From positions 26,655,501 through 26,719,500 of the forward strand of contig NC_079880.1 of assembly GCF_029227915.1 (NCBI RefSeq): a stretch of 64,000 nucleotides of DNA, given 5' to 3'. The notes beneath the pieces are model-generated. The model saw only the letters and a list, made by a program, of their open reading frames with translations. It ran no database searches and was not told the DNA's origin. Both the position numbers and the translations under genes were made by a program. Numbering within the stretch: position 1 is the stretch's first letter; every line of letters starts with the position of its first letter. This document shows positions 24,307-35,643 of the stretch, piece after piece. Origin of the DNA: Hydractinia symbiolongicarpus (taxonomy: Eukaryota; Cnidaria; Hydrozoa; Anthoathecata; Hydractiniidae).

Positions 24307-26540
24307 GTTGTAACTCAAACGGAGTGATGCAGCCAAGAAGTCGATGAAGTGTAGTTTTGAGAATCTCTCTATTTTTTCAGCGCGTGCTAACGGCCAGGAT
24401 TAGTCCCAGAGTAAAAAAAGACTTATTTATCTAAATTTTTAAATAAAACGCTACCACAGTGCCCAGTGCAATCGCTTAGTTCCAGCAATCAAGTCAAATT
24501 AAGAATAATGTTACTTCTTGTAGTCAAACTGGCTCATTTATAACATTTTTAAGGTCAAAGTCCAAAATCATTTCAATTAAGTCCCACATTCAAACGTTTC
24601 ACTGTTAAAAGCAATGCAACCTAGTAATATCCGAATACTATCGCTAAGTACATGTGGGGACGAATATGTGACGCAACAGTTGTAACTCAAACGGATTGGC
24701 ACCGTTAGAAAGTCAATGAAATGTAATTTTTGAAACTGTCTCTATTTCTTCAGCGCGAACTAACGGCTAGGATTGGTCCCACAGTAAAAAATGACTTATT
24801 TATCTTAATTTTTTAATAAAGTGCTACCACAGCGCCCTCTGTAATCGCTGAGTTCCAGCAATCATGTCAAATTAAGAAAAATTTTATTTCTTGTAGTCAA
24901 ACTGGCTTATTAATAACATTTATCAGGTCACAGTCCAAAGTTAGTTCAATTACGTCCCACAGTCAATCGCTTCACTGTTAAAGGCGATGCAACCTAGTAA
25001 TATCAGAATACTATCGTTAAATACATGTTGGTACGAATATGTGACGCAACCGTTGAAACTCAAACGGATTGATACTGCCAAGAAGACGATGAAGTGTAGA
25101 TTTTGAGAATGTCTCTATTTCTTCAGTGCGTGCAACGGCCAGGATTAGTCCCACAGAAAAAAAGACTTATTTATCTATATTTTTAAATAAAGCACTATCA
25201 CAGAGCCTAGTGTACTTGCTGAATTCCAGTAATCATGACGAATTAAGAAGAATGGTATTTCTTAGAGGCCAATTGGCTCATTTATCGCATTTACAAGGTC
25301 ACAGTCCAGAATCAGTTCAATTAAGTCCCACAGTCAATCGTTTCACTGTTAAAAGCGATGCAACTTAGTCACATCGGAAAAAAATCACTAAATGCATGTT
25401 GATACGAATATGTGACACAACCGTTGTAACTCAAACGGATTAACACCGTTAGAAAGTCAATGAAATGTAGTTTTTGAACCGTCTCTATTTTTTCAGCGCG
25501 TGCTAACGGCCAGGATTAGTCCCACAGTAAAAAAAGACTTATTTACCTAAATTTTTAAATAAAGCACTACCACAGAGCCTAGTGTACTCGCTGAATTCCA
25601 GCAATCATGTCAAATTAAGAAGAATGGTTTTCCTTGGAGTCCAATTGTCTCATTTATCGAGTTCACAATGTCACAGTCCAGAATCAGTTTAATTAAGTCC
25701 CACAGTCAATCGTTTCACTGTTAAAAGCGATGCAACTTAGTCACATCGGAAAGAAATCACTAAATACATGTTGGTACGAATGTGTGACGCAACCGTTGTA
25801 ACTCAAACGCATTAACACCGTTAGAAAGTCAATGAAATGTAGTTTTTGAAACTGTCTCTATTTCTCCAGTGCGAACTAACGGCTGGGATTGGTCCCACAG
25901 TAAAAAATGACTTATTTAACTTAATTTTTAAATAAAACGCTACCACAGTGCCCAGTGCAATCGCTGAGTTCCAGCAATTAAGGCAAATTAAGAAGAATGT
26001 TACTTCTTGTAGTCAAACTGGCTCATTTATCACATTTTTAAGGTCAAAGTCCAAAATCAGTTCAATTAAGTGCCACAGTCAATCGTCTCACTGTTAAAAG
26101 CGATGCAACCTAGTAATATCAGAATACTATCGCTAAATACATGTTGGTACGAATATGTGACGCAACCGTTGTAACTCAAACGGATTGATACCGCAGAGAA
26201 GTCGATGAAATGTAGTTTTTGAAACTGTCTCTATTTCTTCAGCGCGTGCTAACGGCCAGGATTAGTCCCACAGTAAAAAAAGACTTATTTATCTAAATTT
26301 TTAAATAAGGCACTACCACAGAGCCTAGTGTACTGGCTGAAGTCCAGCAATTATGTCGAATTAAGAAGAATGTTATTCCTTGGAGCCCAATTGGCTCATT
26401 TATCGCATTTACAAGGTCACAGTCAAGAATCAGTTCAATTAAGTCCCACGGTCAATCGTTTCACTGTTAAAAGCGATGCAACTTAGTCACATCGGAAAAA
26501 AATCACTAAATACATGTTGGTGCGAATATGTTACACAACC
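24307..26540 (+). repeat. Long-range copy of the 11.6-14.6 kb region
   Basis: Six units correspond to the nine or so units at 11632-14608, with offsets of 12,675 to 13,048 at the start and 11,932 from about 25.05 kb. The difference is about three units, as expected if the trimer at 12.0-14.2 kb was duplicated on the left only. Shared variants are 'ggagtgatgcagcc', 'gtcccagagtaaaaaaag', 'gtgcgtgcaacggcc', 'aatgcatgttgatacg' and 'gataccgcagagaagtc'. Confidence 0.8.
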
Positions 26541-28404
26541 GTTGTAACTCAAACGGATTGACACCGTTAGAAAGTCAACGAAAGTTAGTTTTCAAAATTG
26601 TCTCTATTTCTTCAGCGCGAACTAATGGCTGGGATTGGTCCCACAGTAAGGAATGACTTATTTAACTTAATTTTTAAATACAACTCTACCACAGCGCCCA
26701 GTGCAATCGCTAAGTTCCAGCAATCAAGTCAAATTAAGAAGAATGATATTTCTTGTAGACAAACTGGCTCATTTATAACATTTATCAGGTCACACTCCAA
26801 AGTTAGTTCAATTAAGTCCCACAGTCAGTCGTTTCACTGTTAAAGGCGATGCAACCTAGTAATATCAGAATACTATCGCTAAATACATGTTGGTACGAAT
26901 ATGTGAGGCAACCGTTGTAACTCAAACGGATTGATACCGCCAAGAAGTCGATGAAGTGTAGTTTTTGAGAATGTCTCTATTTCTTCAGCGCGTGCTAACG
27001 GCCAGGATTAGTCCCACAGTAAAAAAAGACTTATTTATCTAAATTTTTAAATAAAGCACTACCACAGAGCTTAGTGTACTCGCTGAATTGCAGCAATCAT
27101 GTCGAATTAAGAAGAATGGTATTCCTTGGAGTCCAATTGGCTCATTTATCGAGTTTACAAGGTCACAGGTTAGAATCAGTTCAATTAAGTCCCACAGTCA
27201 ATCGTTTCACTGTTAAAAGCGATGCAATTAGTCACATCGGAAAAATATCACTAAATACATGTTGGTACGAATATGTAACGCAACCGTTGTAACTCAAACG
27301 GATTAACACCGTTAGAGAGTCAATGAAATGTAGTTTTTGATACTGTCTCTATTTCTTCAGCGCGAACTTTTGGCTGGGATTGGTCCCACAGTAAAAAATG
27401 ACTTTTTTATTTAAATTTTTAAAGGAAGTGCTGCCACAGCGCCCAGTGTAACCGCTGAGTTCCGGCAATCATGTCAAATTAAGAAGAGTGGTATTCCTTG
27501 GACCCCAATTGGCTCATTTATCGAGTTTACAAGGTCACAGTCCAGAATCAGTTCAATTAAGTCCCACAGTCAATCGTTTCACTGTTAAAAGCGATGCAAC
27601 TTAGTCACATCGGAAAGAAATCACTAAATACATGTTGGTACGAATATGCGACGCAACCGTTGTAACTCAAACGGATTAACACCGTTAGAAAGTCAATGAA
27701 ATGTAGTTTTTGAAACTGTTTATATTTCTTCAGTGCGAACTAACGGCTAGGATTGGTCCCACAGTAAAAAATGACTTATTTAACTTAATTTTTAAATAAA
27801 AGGCTACCACAGTGCCCAATGCAATCGCTGTGTTCCAGCAATTAAGTCAAACTAAGAAGAATGTTACTTCTTGTAGTCAAACTGGCTCATTTATCACATT
27901 TTTAAGGTCAAAGTCCAAAATCAGTTCAATTAAGTCCCACAGTCAATCGTCTCACTGTTAAAAGCGATGCAACCTAGTAATATCAGAATACTATCGCTAA
28001 ATACATGTTGGTACGAATATGTGACGCAACCGTTGTAACTCAAACGGATTGATACCGCCAAGAAGTCGATGAAATGTAGTTTTTGAGAATGTCTCTATTT
28101 CTTCAGCGCGTGCTTACGGCCAGGATTAGTCCCACAGTATAAAAAGACTTATTTATCTAAATTTTTAAATAAGGGACTACTACAGAGCCTAGTGTACTGG
28201 CTGAAGTCCAGCAATTATGTCGAATTAAGAAGAATGTTATTCCTTGGAGCCCAATTGGCTCATTTATCGCATTTACAAGGTCACAGTCAAGAATCAGTTC
28301 AATTAAGTCCCACAGTCAATCGTTTCACTGTTAAAAGCGATGCAACTTAGTCACATCGGAAAAAAATTGCTAAATACATGTTGGTACGAATATATGACGC
28401 CAGC
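26541..28404 (+). repeat. Five-unit block (1,864 bp), also start of a nine-unit period
   Basis: The order is A2, B, C, A, B. The A2 unit and the start of the next recur at 28405 (offset 1,864). The run from 26541 to about 28100 recurs at 29896 (offset 3,355, nine units) and again at 37876. Shared features include 'caacgaaagttag', 'gaggcaaccgttg', 'agcgatgcaattagtcac', 'tttttgatactgtctc', the type C core, and 'gaaactgtttatatttc'. Confidence 0.8.
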
Positions 28405-29689
28405 GTTGTAACTCAAACGGATTGAGACCGTTAGAAAGTCAACGAAAAGTAGTTTTTAAAATTGTCTCTATTTCTTCAGCGCGAACTAATGGCTGGGATT
28501 GGTCCCACAGTAAAGAATGACTTATTTAACTTAATTTTTAAAAAAAACTCTACCGCAGCGCCCAGTGCAATCGCTGAGTTCCAGCAATCAAGTCAAATTA
28601 AGAAGAATGATATTTCTTGTAGACAAACTGGCTCATTTATAACATTTATCAGGTCACACTCCAAAGTTAGTTCAATTGAGTCCCACAGTCAATCGTTTCA
28701 TTGTTAAAGGCGATGCAACCTAGTAATATCAGAATACTATTGCTAAATACATGTTGGTACGAATATGTGACGCAACCGTTGTAACTCAAACGGATTGATA
28801 CCGCCAAGAAGTCGATGAAGTGTAGTTTTTGAGAATGTCTCTATTTCTTCAGCGCGTGCTAACGGCCAGGATTAGTCCCACAGTAAAAAAAGACTTATTT
28901 ATCTAAATTTTTGAATAAAGCACTACCACAGACCTAGTGTACTCGCTGAATTCCAGCAATAATGTCGAATTAAGAAGAATGGTATTCCTTGGAGTCCAAT
29001 TGGCTCATTTATGGAGTTTACAAGGTCACAGTCCAGAATCAGTTCAATTAAGTCCCACAGTCAAACGTTTCAATGTTAAAAGCGATGCAACTTAGTAATA
29101 TCCGAATACTATCGCTAAATACATTTGGGGACGAATATGTGACGCAACCGTTGTAACTCAAACGGATTGAAACCGTTAGAAAGTCAATGAAATGTAGTTC
29201 TTGAAATTGTCTCTATTTTTTCAGCGCGAACTTATGGCCGGGATTACTCCCACAGTAAAAAAAGACTTATTTATCTAAATTTTTAAATAAAGCACTACCA
29301 CAGAGCCTAGTGTACTCGCTGAATTCCAGCAATCATATCGAATTAAGAAGAATGGTATTCCTTGGAGTCCAAGTGGCTCATTTATCGAGTTTACAAGGTC
29401 ACAGTCAAGAATCAGTTCAATTAAGTCCCACAGTCAATCGTTTCACTGTTAAAAGCGATGCAACTTAGTCACATCGGAAAAAAATCACTAAATACATGTT
29501 GGTACGAATATGTGACGCAACCGTTGTAACTCAAACGGATTGAAACCGTTAGAAAGTCGATGAAATGTAGTTTTTAAAACTGTCTCTGTTTCTTCAACGC
29601 GAACTAACGGCTGAGATTGTTCCCACAGTGAAAAATGACTTATTTAACTTAATTTTTAAATAAAACGCTACCACAGTGCCCAGTGCAAT
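28405..29689 (+). repeat. A2/B/A stretch completing the nine-unit period
   Basis: Units start at 28405, 28778, 29150 and 29523. The first two repeat 26541-27200. The 'cgctaaatacatttggggac' at about 29115 is an early instance of the 'gggga' variant that dominates farther right. The next two units carry 'ggattactcccacag' and 'caacgcgaactaacggctga', which recur in the ~8 kb macro-repeat. Confidence 0.7.
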
Positions 29690-32025
29690 CGCTGAGTTCC
29701 AGAAATCAAGTCAAATTAAGAAAAATGTTACTTCTTGTAGTCAAACTGGCTCATTTATCACATTTACAAGGTCAAAGTCCAAAATTAGTTCAATTAAGTA
29801 CCACAGTCAAACGTTTCACTGTTAAAAGCGATGCAACCTAGTAATATCCGAATACTATCGCTAAATACATGTTGGTACGAATATGTGACACAACCGTTGT
29901 AACTCAAACGGATTGACACCGTTAGAAAGTCAACGAAAGTTAGTTTTTAAAATTGTCTCTATTTCTTCTGCGCGAACTAATGGCTGGGATTGCTCCCACA
30001 GTAAAGAATGACTTATTTAACTTAATTTTTAAATAAAACTCTACCACAGCGCCCAGTGCAATCGCTGAGTTCCAGCAATCAAGTCAAATTAGGAAGAATG
30101 ATATTTCTTGTAGACAAACTGGCTCATTTATAACATTTATCAGGTCACACTCCAAAGTTAGTTCAATTAAGTCCCACAGTCAATCGTTTCACTGTTAAAG
30201 GCCATGCAACCTAGTAATATCAGAATACTATCGCTAAATACATGTTGGTACGAATATGTGAGGCAACCGTTGTAACTCAAACGGATTGATACCGCCAAGA
30301 AGTCGATGAAGTGTAGTTTTTGAGAATGTCTCTATTTCTTCAGCGCGTGCTAACGGCCAGGATTAGTCCCACAGTAAAAAAAGACTTATTTATCTAAATT
30401 TTTAAATAAAGCACTACCACAGAGCTTAGTGTAATCGCTGAATTCCAGCAATCATGTCGAATTAAGAAGAATGGTATTCCTTGGAGTCCAATTGGCTCAT
30501 TTATCGAGTTTACAAGGTCACAGTCCAGAATCAGTTCAATTAAGTCCCACAGTCAATCGTTTCACTGTTAAAAGCGATGCAATTAGTCACATCGGAAATA
30601 AATCACTAAATACATGTTGGTACGAATATGTGACGCAACCGTTGTAACTCAAACGGATTAACACCGTTAGAAAGTCAATGAAATGTAGTTTTTGATACTG
30701 TCTCTATTTCTTCAGCGCGAACTTATGGCTGGGATTGGTCCCACAGTAAAAAATGACTTTTTTATTTAAATTTTTAAAGGAAGTGCTGCCACAGCGCCCA
30801 GTGTAATCGCTGAGTTCCGGCAATCATGTCAAATTAAGAAGAATGGTATTCCTTGGAGCCCAATTGGCTCATTTATCGAGTTTACAAGGTCACAGTCCAG
30901 GATCAGTTCAATTAAGTCCCACAGTCAATCGTTTCACTGTTAAAAGCGATGCAACTTAGTCACATCGGAAAGAAATCACTAAATACATGTTGGTACGAAT
31001 ATGTGACGCAACCGTTGTAACTCAAACGGATTAACACCGTTAGAAAGTCAATGAAATGTAGTTTTTGAAACTGTTTATATTTCTTCAGTGCAAACTAACG
31101 GCTAGGATTCGTCCCACAGTAAAAAATGACTTATTTAACTTAATTTTTAAATAAAAGGCTACCACAGTGCCCAGTGCAATCGCTGAGTTCCAGCAATTAA
31201 GTCAAATTAAGAAGAATGTTATTTCTTGTAGTCAAACTGGCTCATTTATCACATTTTTAAGGTCAAAGTCCAAAATCAGTTCAATTAAGTCCCACAGTCA
31301 ATCGTCTCACTGTTAAAAGCGATGCAACCTAGTAATATCAGAATACTATCGCTAAATACATGTTGGTACGAATATGTGACGCAACCGTTGTAACTCAAAC
31401 GGATTGATACCGCCAAGAAGTCGATGAAATGTAGTTTTTGAGAATGTCTCTATTTCTTCAGCGCGTGCTTACGGCCAGGATTAGTCCCACAGGAAAAAAT
31501 GACTTTTTTATTTAAATTTTTAAAGGAAGTGCTACCACAGCGCCCAGTGTAATCGCTGAGTTCCGGCAATCATGTCAAATTAAGAAGAATGGAATTCCTT
31601 GGAGCCCAATTGGCTCATTAATCGCATTTACAAGGTCACAGTCAAGAATCAGTTCAATTAAGTCCCACAGTCAATCGTTTCACTGTTAAAAGCGATGCAA
31701 CTTAGTCACATCGGAAAAATATCACTAAATACATGTTGGTACGAATATGTGACGCAACTGTTGTAACTCAAACGGATTAACACCGTTAGAAAGTCAATGA
31801 AATGTAGTTTTTGAAACTGTCTCTATTTCTTCAGCGCGTGCTAACGTCCAGGATTACTCCCACAGTAAAAAAAAACTTATTTATCTAAATTTTTAAATAA
31901 AGCACTACCACAGAGCCTAGTGTACTCGCTGAATTCCAGCAATCATATCGAATTAAGAAGAATGGTATTCCTTGGAGTCCAAGTGGCTCATTTATCGAGT
32001 TTACAAGGTCACAGTCAAGAATCAG

Positions 32026-32841
32026 TTCAATTAAGTCCCACAGTCAATCGTTTCACTGTTAAAAGCGATGCAACTTAGTGACATCGGAAAAAAATCACTA
32101 AATACATGTTGGTACGAATATGTGACGCGACCGTTGTAACTCAAACGGATTAACACCGCTAAAAAGTCAATGATATGTAGTTTTTGAAACTGTCTCTATT
32201 TCTTCAGCGCAAACTAACGGCTAGGAATGGTCCCACAGTAAAAAATGACTTATTTAACTTAATTTTTAAATAAAACGCTACCACAGTGCCCAGTGCAATC
32301 GCTGAGTTCCAGCAATTAAGTCAAATTAAGAAGAATGTTATTTTTTGTAGTCAAACTGGCTCATTTATCGAGTTTACAAGGTCACAGTCCAGAATCAGTT
32401 CAATTAAGTCCCACAGTCAATCCTTTCACTGTTAAAAGCGATGCAACCTAGTAATATCAGAATACTATCGCTAAATACATGTTGGAACGAATCTGTGAGG
32501 CAACTGTTGTAACTCAAACGGATTGACACCGTTAGAAAGTCAACGAAAGTTAGTTTTTAAAATTGTCTCTATTTCTTCAGCGCGAACTAATGGCTGGGAT
32601 TGGTTGCACAGTAAAGAATGACTTATTTAACTTAATTTTTAAATAGAACTCTACCACAGCGCCCAGTGCAATCGCTAAGTTCCAGCAATCAAGTCAAATT
32701 AAGAAGAATGATATTTCTTGTAGACAAACTGGCTCATTTATAACATTTATCAGGTCACACTCCAAAGTTAGTTCAATTAAGTCCCACAGTCAATCGTTTC
32801 ACTGTTAAATGCTATGCAACCTAGTAATATCAGAATACTAT
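32026..32841 (+). repeat. 816 bp patch matching 16740-17555
   Basis: More than two consecutive units here agree with 16740-17555 (offset 15,286 bp, 41 units) at every point compared. Rare variants shared are 'cgctaaaaagtcaatgatat', 'caatcctttcactg', 'gttggaacgaatctgtgagg', 'ggattggttgcacag', 'aaatagaactctacc' and 'ttaaatgctatgcaac'. The flanks differ: to the left 'aagtggctcatttatcgag' against 'aattagctcatttatcgc', to the right 'tatcgctaaatac' against 'tatccctaaatac'. Confidence 0.85.
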
Positions 32842-32878
32842 CGCTAAATACATGTTGGTACGAATATGTGACGCAACC

Positions 32879-33997
32879 GTTGTAACTCAAACGGATTAAC
32901 ACCGTTAGAAAGTCAATGAAATGTAGTTTTTGCAACTGTTTATATTTCTTCAGTGCAAACTAACGGCTAGGATTCGTCCCACAGTAAAAAATGACTTATT
33001 TAACTAAATTTTTAAATAAAAGGCTACCACAGTGCCCAGTGCAATCGCTGAGTTCCAGCAATTAAGTCAAATTAAGAAGAATGTTATTTCTTGTAGTCAA
33101 ACTGGCTCATTTATCACATTTTTAAGGTCAAAGTCCAAAATCAGTTCAATTAAGTCCCACAGTCAATCGTCTCACTGTTAAAAGCGATGCAACCTAGTAA
33201 TATCAGAATACTATCGCTAAATACATGTTGGTACGAATATGTGACGCAACCGTTGTAACTCAAACGGATTGATACCGCCAAGAAGTCGATGAAATGTAGT
33301 TTTTGAGATTGTCTCTATTTCTTCAGCGCGAGCTTACGGCCAGGATTAGTCCCACAGTAAAAAATGACTTTTTTATTTAAATTTTTAAAGGAAGTGCTAC
33401 CACAGCGCCCAGTGTAATCGCTGAGTTCCGGCAATCATGTCAAATTAAGAAGAATGGTATTCCTTGGAGCCCAATTGGCTCATTAATCGCATTTACAAGG
33501 TCACAGTCAAGAATCAGTTCAATTAAGTCCCACAGTCAATCGTTTCACTGTTAAAAGCGATGCAACTTAGTCACATCGGAAAATATCACTAAATACATGT
33601 TGGTACGAATATGTGACGCAACTGTTGTAACTCAAACGGATTAACACCGTTAGAAGGTCAATGAAATGTAGTTTTTGAAACTGTCTCTATTTCTTCAGCG
33701 CGTGCTAACGTCCAGGATTACTCCCACAGTAAAAAAAAACTTATTTATCTAAATTTTTAAATAAAGCACTACCACAGAGCCTAGTGTACTCGCTGAATTC
33801 CAGCAATCATATCGAATTAAGAAGAATGGTATTCCTTGGAGTCCAAGTGGCTCATTTATCGAGTTTACAAGGTCACAGTCAAGAATCAGTTCAATTAAGT
33901 CCCACAGTCAATCCTTTCACTGTTAAAAGCGATGCAACTTAGTCACATCGGAAAAAAATCACTAAATACATGTTGGTACGAATATGTGACGCAACCG
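32879..33997 (+). repeat. Repeat of 31014-32133 at five-unit distance
   Basis: This stretch returns to the sequence of 31.0-32.1 kb at an offset of 1,864 bp. Shared features are 'actgtttatatttcttcag', 'gctaggattcgtcccac', the type C core 'aaaggaagtgctacc', and 'ctaacgtccaggattactcc' followed by a run of nine A. The first of these units has 'tttttgcaactg' and a modified core. The two units separating the copies are the 816 bp patch. Confidence 0.8.
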
Positions 33998-35484
33998 TTG
34001 TAACTCAAACGGATTGAAACCGTTAGAAAGTCAATGAAATGTAGTTTTCAAAACTGTCTCTGTTTCTTCAACGCGAACTAACGGCTGAGATTGTTCCCAC
34101 AGTGAAAAATGACTTATTTAACTTAATTTTTAAATAAAACGCTACCACAGTGCACAGTGCAATCGCTGAGTTCCAGCAATCAAGTCAAATTAAGAAGAAT
34201 GATATTTCTTGTAGACAAACTGGCTCCTTTATAACATTTATCAGGTCACACTTCAAAGTTAGTTCAATTAAGTCCCACAGTCAATCGTTTCACTGTTAAA
34301 GGCGATTCAACCTAGTAATATCAGAATACTATCGCTAAATACATGTTAGTACGAATATGTGACGCAACCGTTGTAACTCAAACGGATTGATACTGCCAAG
34401 AAGTCGATGAAGTGTAGATTTTGATAATGTCTCTATTTCTTCAGTGCGTGCAACGGCCAGGATTAGTCCCACAGAAAAAAAGACTTATTTATCTAAATTT
34501 TTAAATAAAGCACTATCACAGAGCCTAGTGTACTTGCTGAATTCCAGCAATCATGTCGAATTAAGAAGAATGGTATTTCTTGGAGCCTAATTGGCTCATT
34601 TATCGCATATACAAGGTCACAGTCCAGAATCAGTTCAATTAAGTCCCACAGTCAATCGTTTCACTGTTAAAAGCGATGCAACTTAGTCACATCGGAAAAA
34701 AATCACTAAATGCATGTTGATACGAATATGTGACACAACCGTTGTAACTCAAACGGATTAACACCGTTAGAAAGTCAATGAAATGTAGTTTTTGAACCGT
34801 CTCTGTTTCTTCAGCGCGTGCTAACGGCCAGGATTACTCCCACATTAGAAAAAGACTTATTTATTTAAATTTTTAAATAAAGCACTACCACAGAGCCTAG
34901 TGTACTCGCTGAATTCCAGCAATCATATCGAATTAAGAAGAATGGTATTCCTTGGAGTCCAAGTGGCTCATTTATCGAGTTTACAAGGTCACAGTCAAGA
35001 ATCAGTTCAATTAAGTCCCACAGTCAATCGTTTCACTGTTAAAAGCGATGCAACTTAGTCACATCGGAAAAAAATCACTAAATACATGTTGGTACGAATA
35101 TGTGACGCAACCGTTGTAACTCAAACGGATTGAAACCGTTAGAAAGTCAATGAAATGTAGTTTTTAAAACTGTCTCTGTTTCTTTAGCGCGAACTAACGG
35201 CTGGGATTGTTCCCACAGTGGAAAATGACTTATTTAACTTAATTTTTAAATAAAACGCTACCACAGTGCCCAGTGCAATCGCTGAGTTCCAGAAATCAAG
35301 TCAAATTAAAAAAAATGTTACTTCTTGTAATCAAACTGGCTCATTTATCACATTTACAAGGTCAAAGTCCAAAATCAGTTCAATTATGACCCACAGTCAA
35401 ACGTTTCACTGTTAAAAGCGATGCAACCTAGTAATATCCGAATACTATCGCTAAATACATGTGGGGCGAATATGTGACGCAACC

Positions 35485-35643
35485 GTTGTAACCCCAATCG
35501 GATTGACACCGTTAGAAAATCAACAAAAAGTAGTTTTTGAAACTGTCTCTATTTTTTCAGCGCGAACTAATGGCTGGGATTGGTCCCACAGTAAAGAATG
35601 ACTTATTTAACTTAATTTTTTGGTACGAATATGTGACGCAACC
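35485..35643 (+). repeat. Truncated unit, 159 bp (copy 1)
   Basis: The interval between landmarks is 159 bp. The left 135 bp are normal apart from the altered landmark 'gttgtaaccccaatcgg'. After 'gacttatttaacttaattt' the sequence jumps to 'tggtacgaatatgtgacgc', the last 24 bp of a unit. About 214 bp are missing. The break lies in the A/T-rich core, with only a few T shared at the junction. Confidence 0.9.

Noticed and set aside
26598-26843. Open frames of 81 codons in type A2 units (also 28462)
   Set aside because: They lie in a different phase of the unit from those in type B, begin at TTG, and exist in two nearly identical A2 copies only. Shared sequence explains the resemblance; no recognisable domain is seen.
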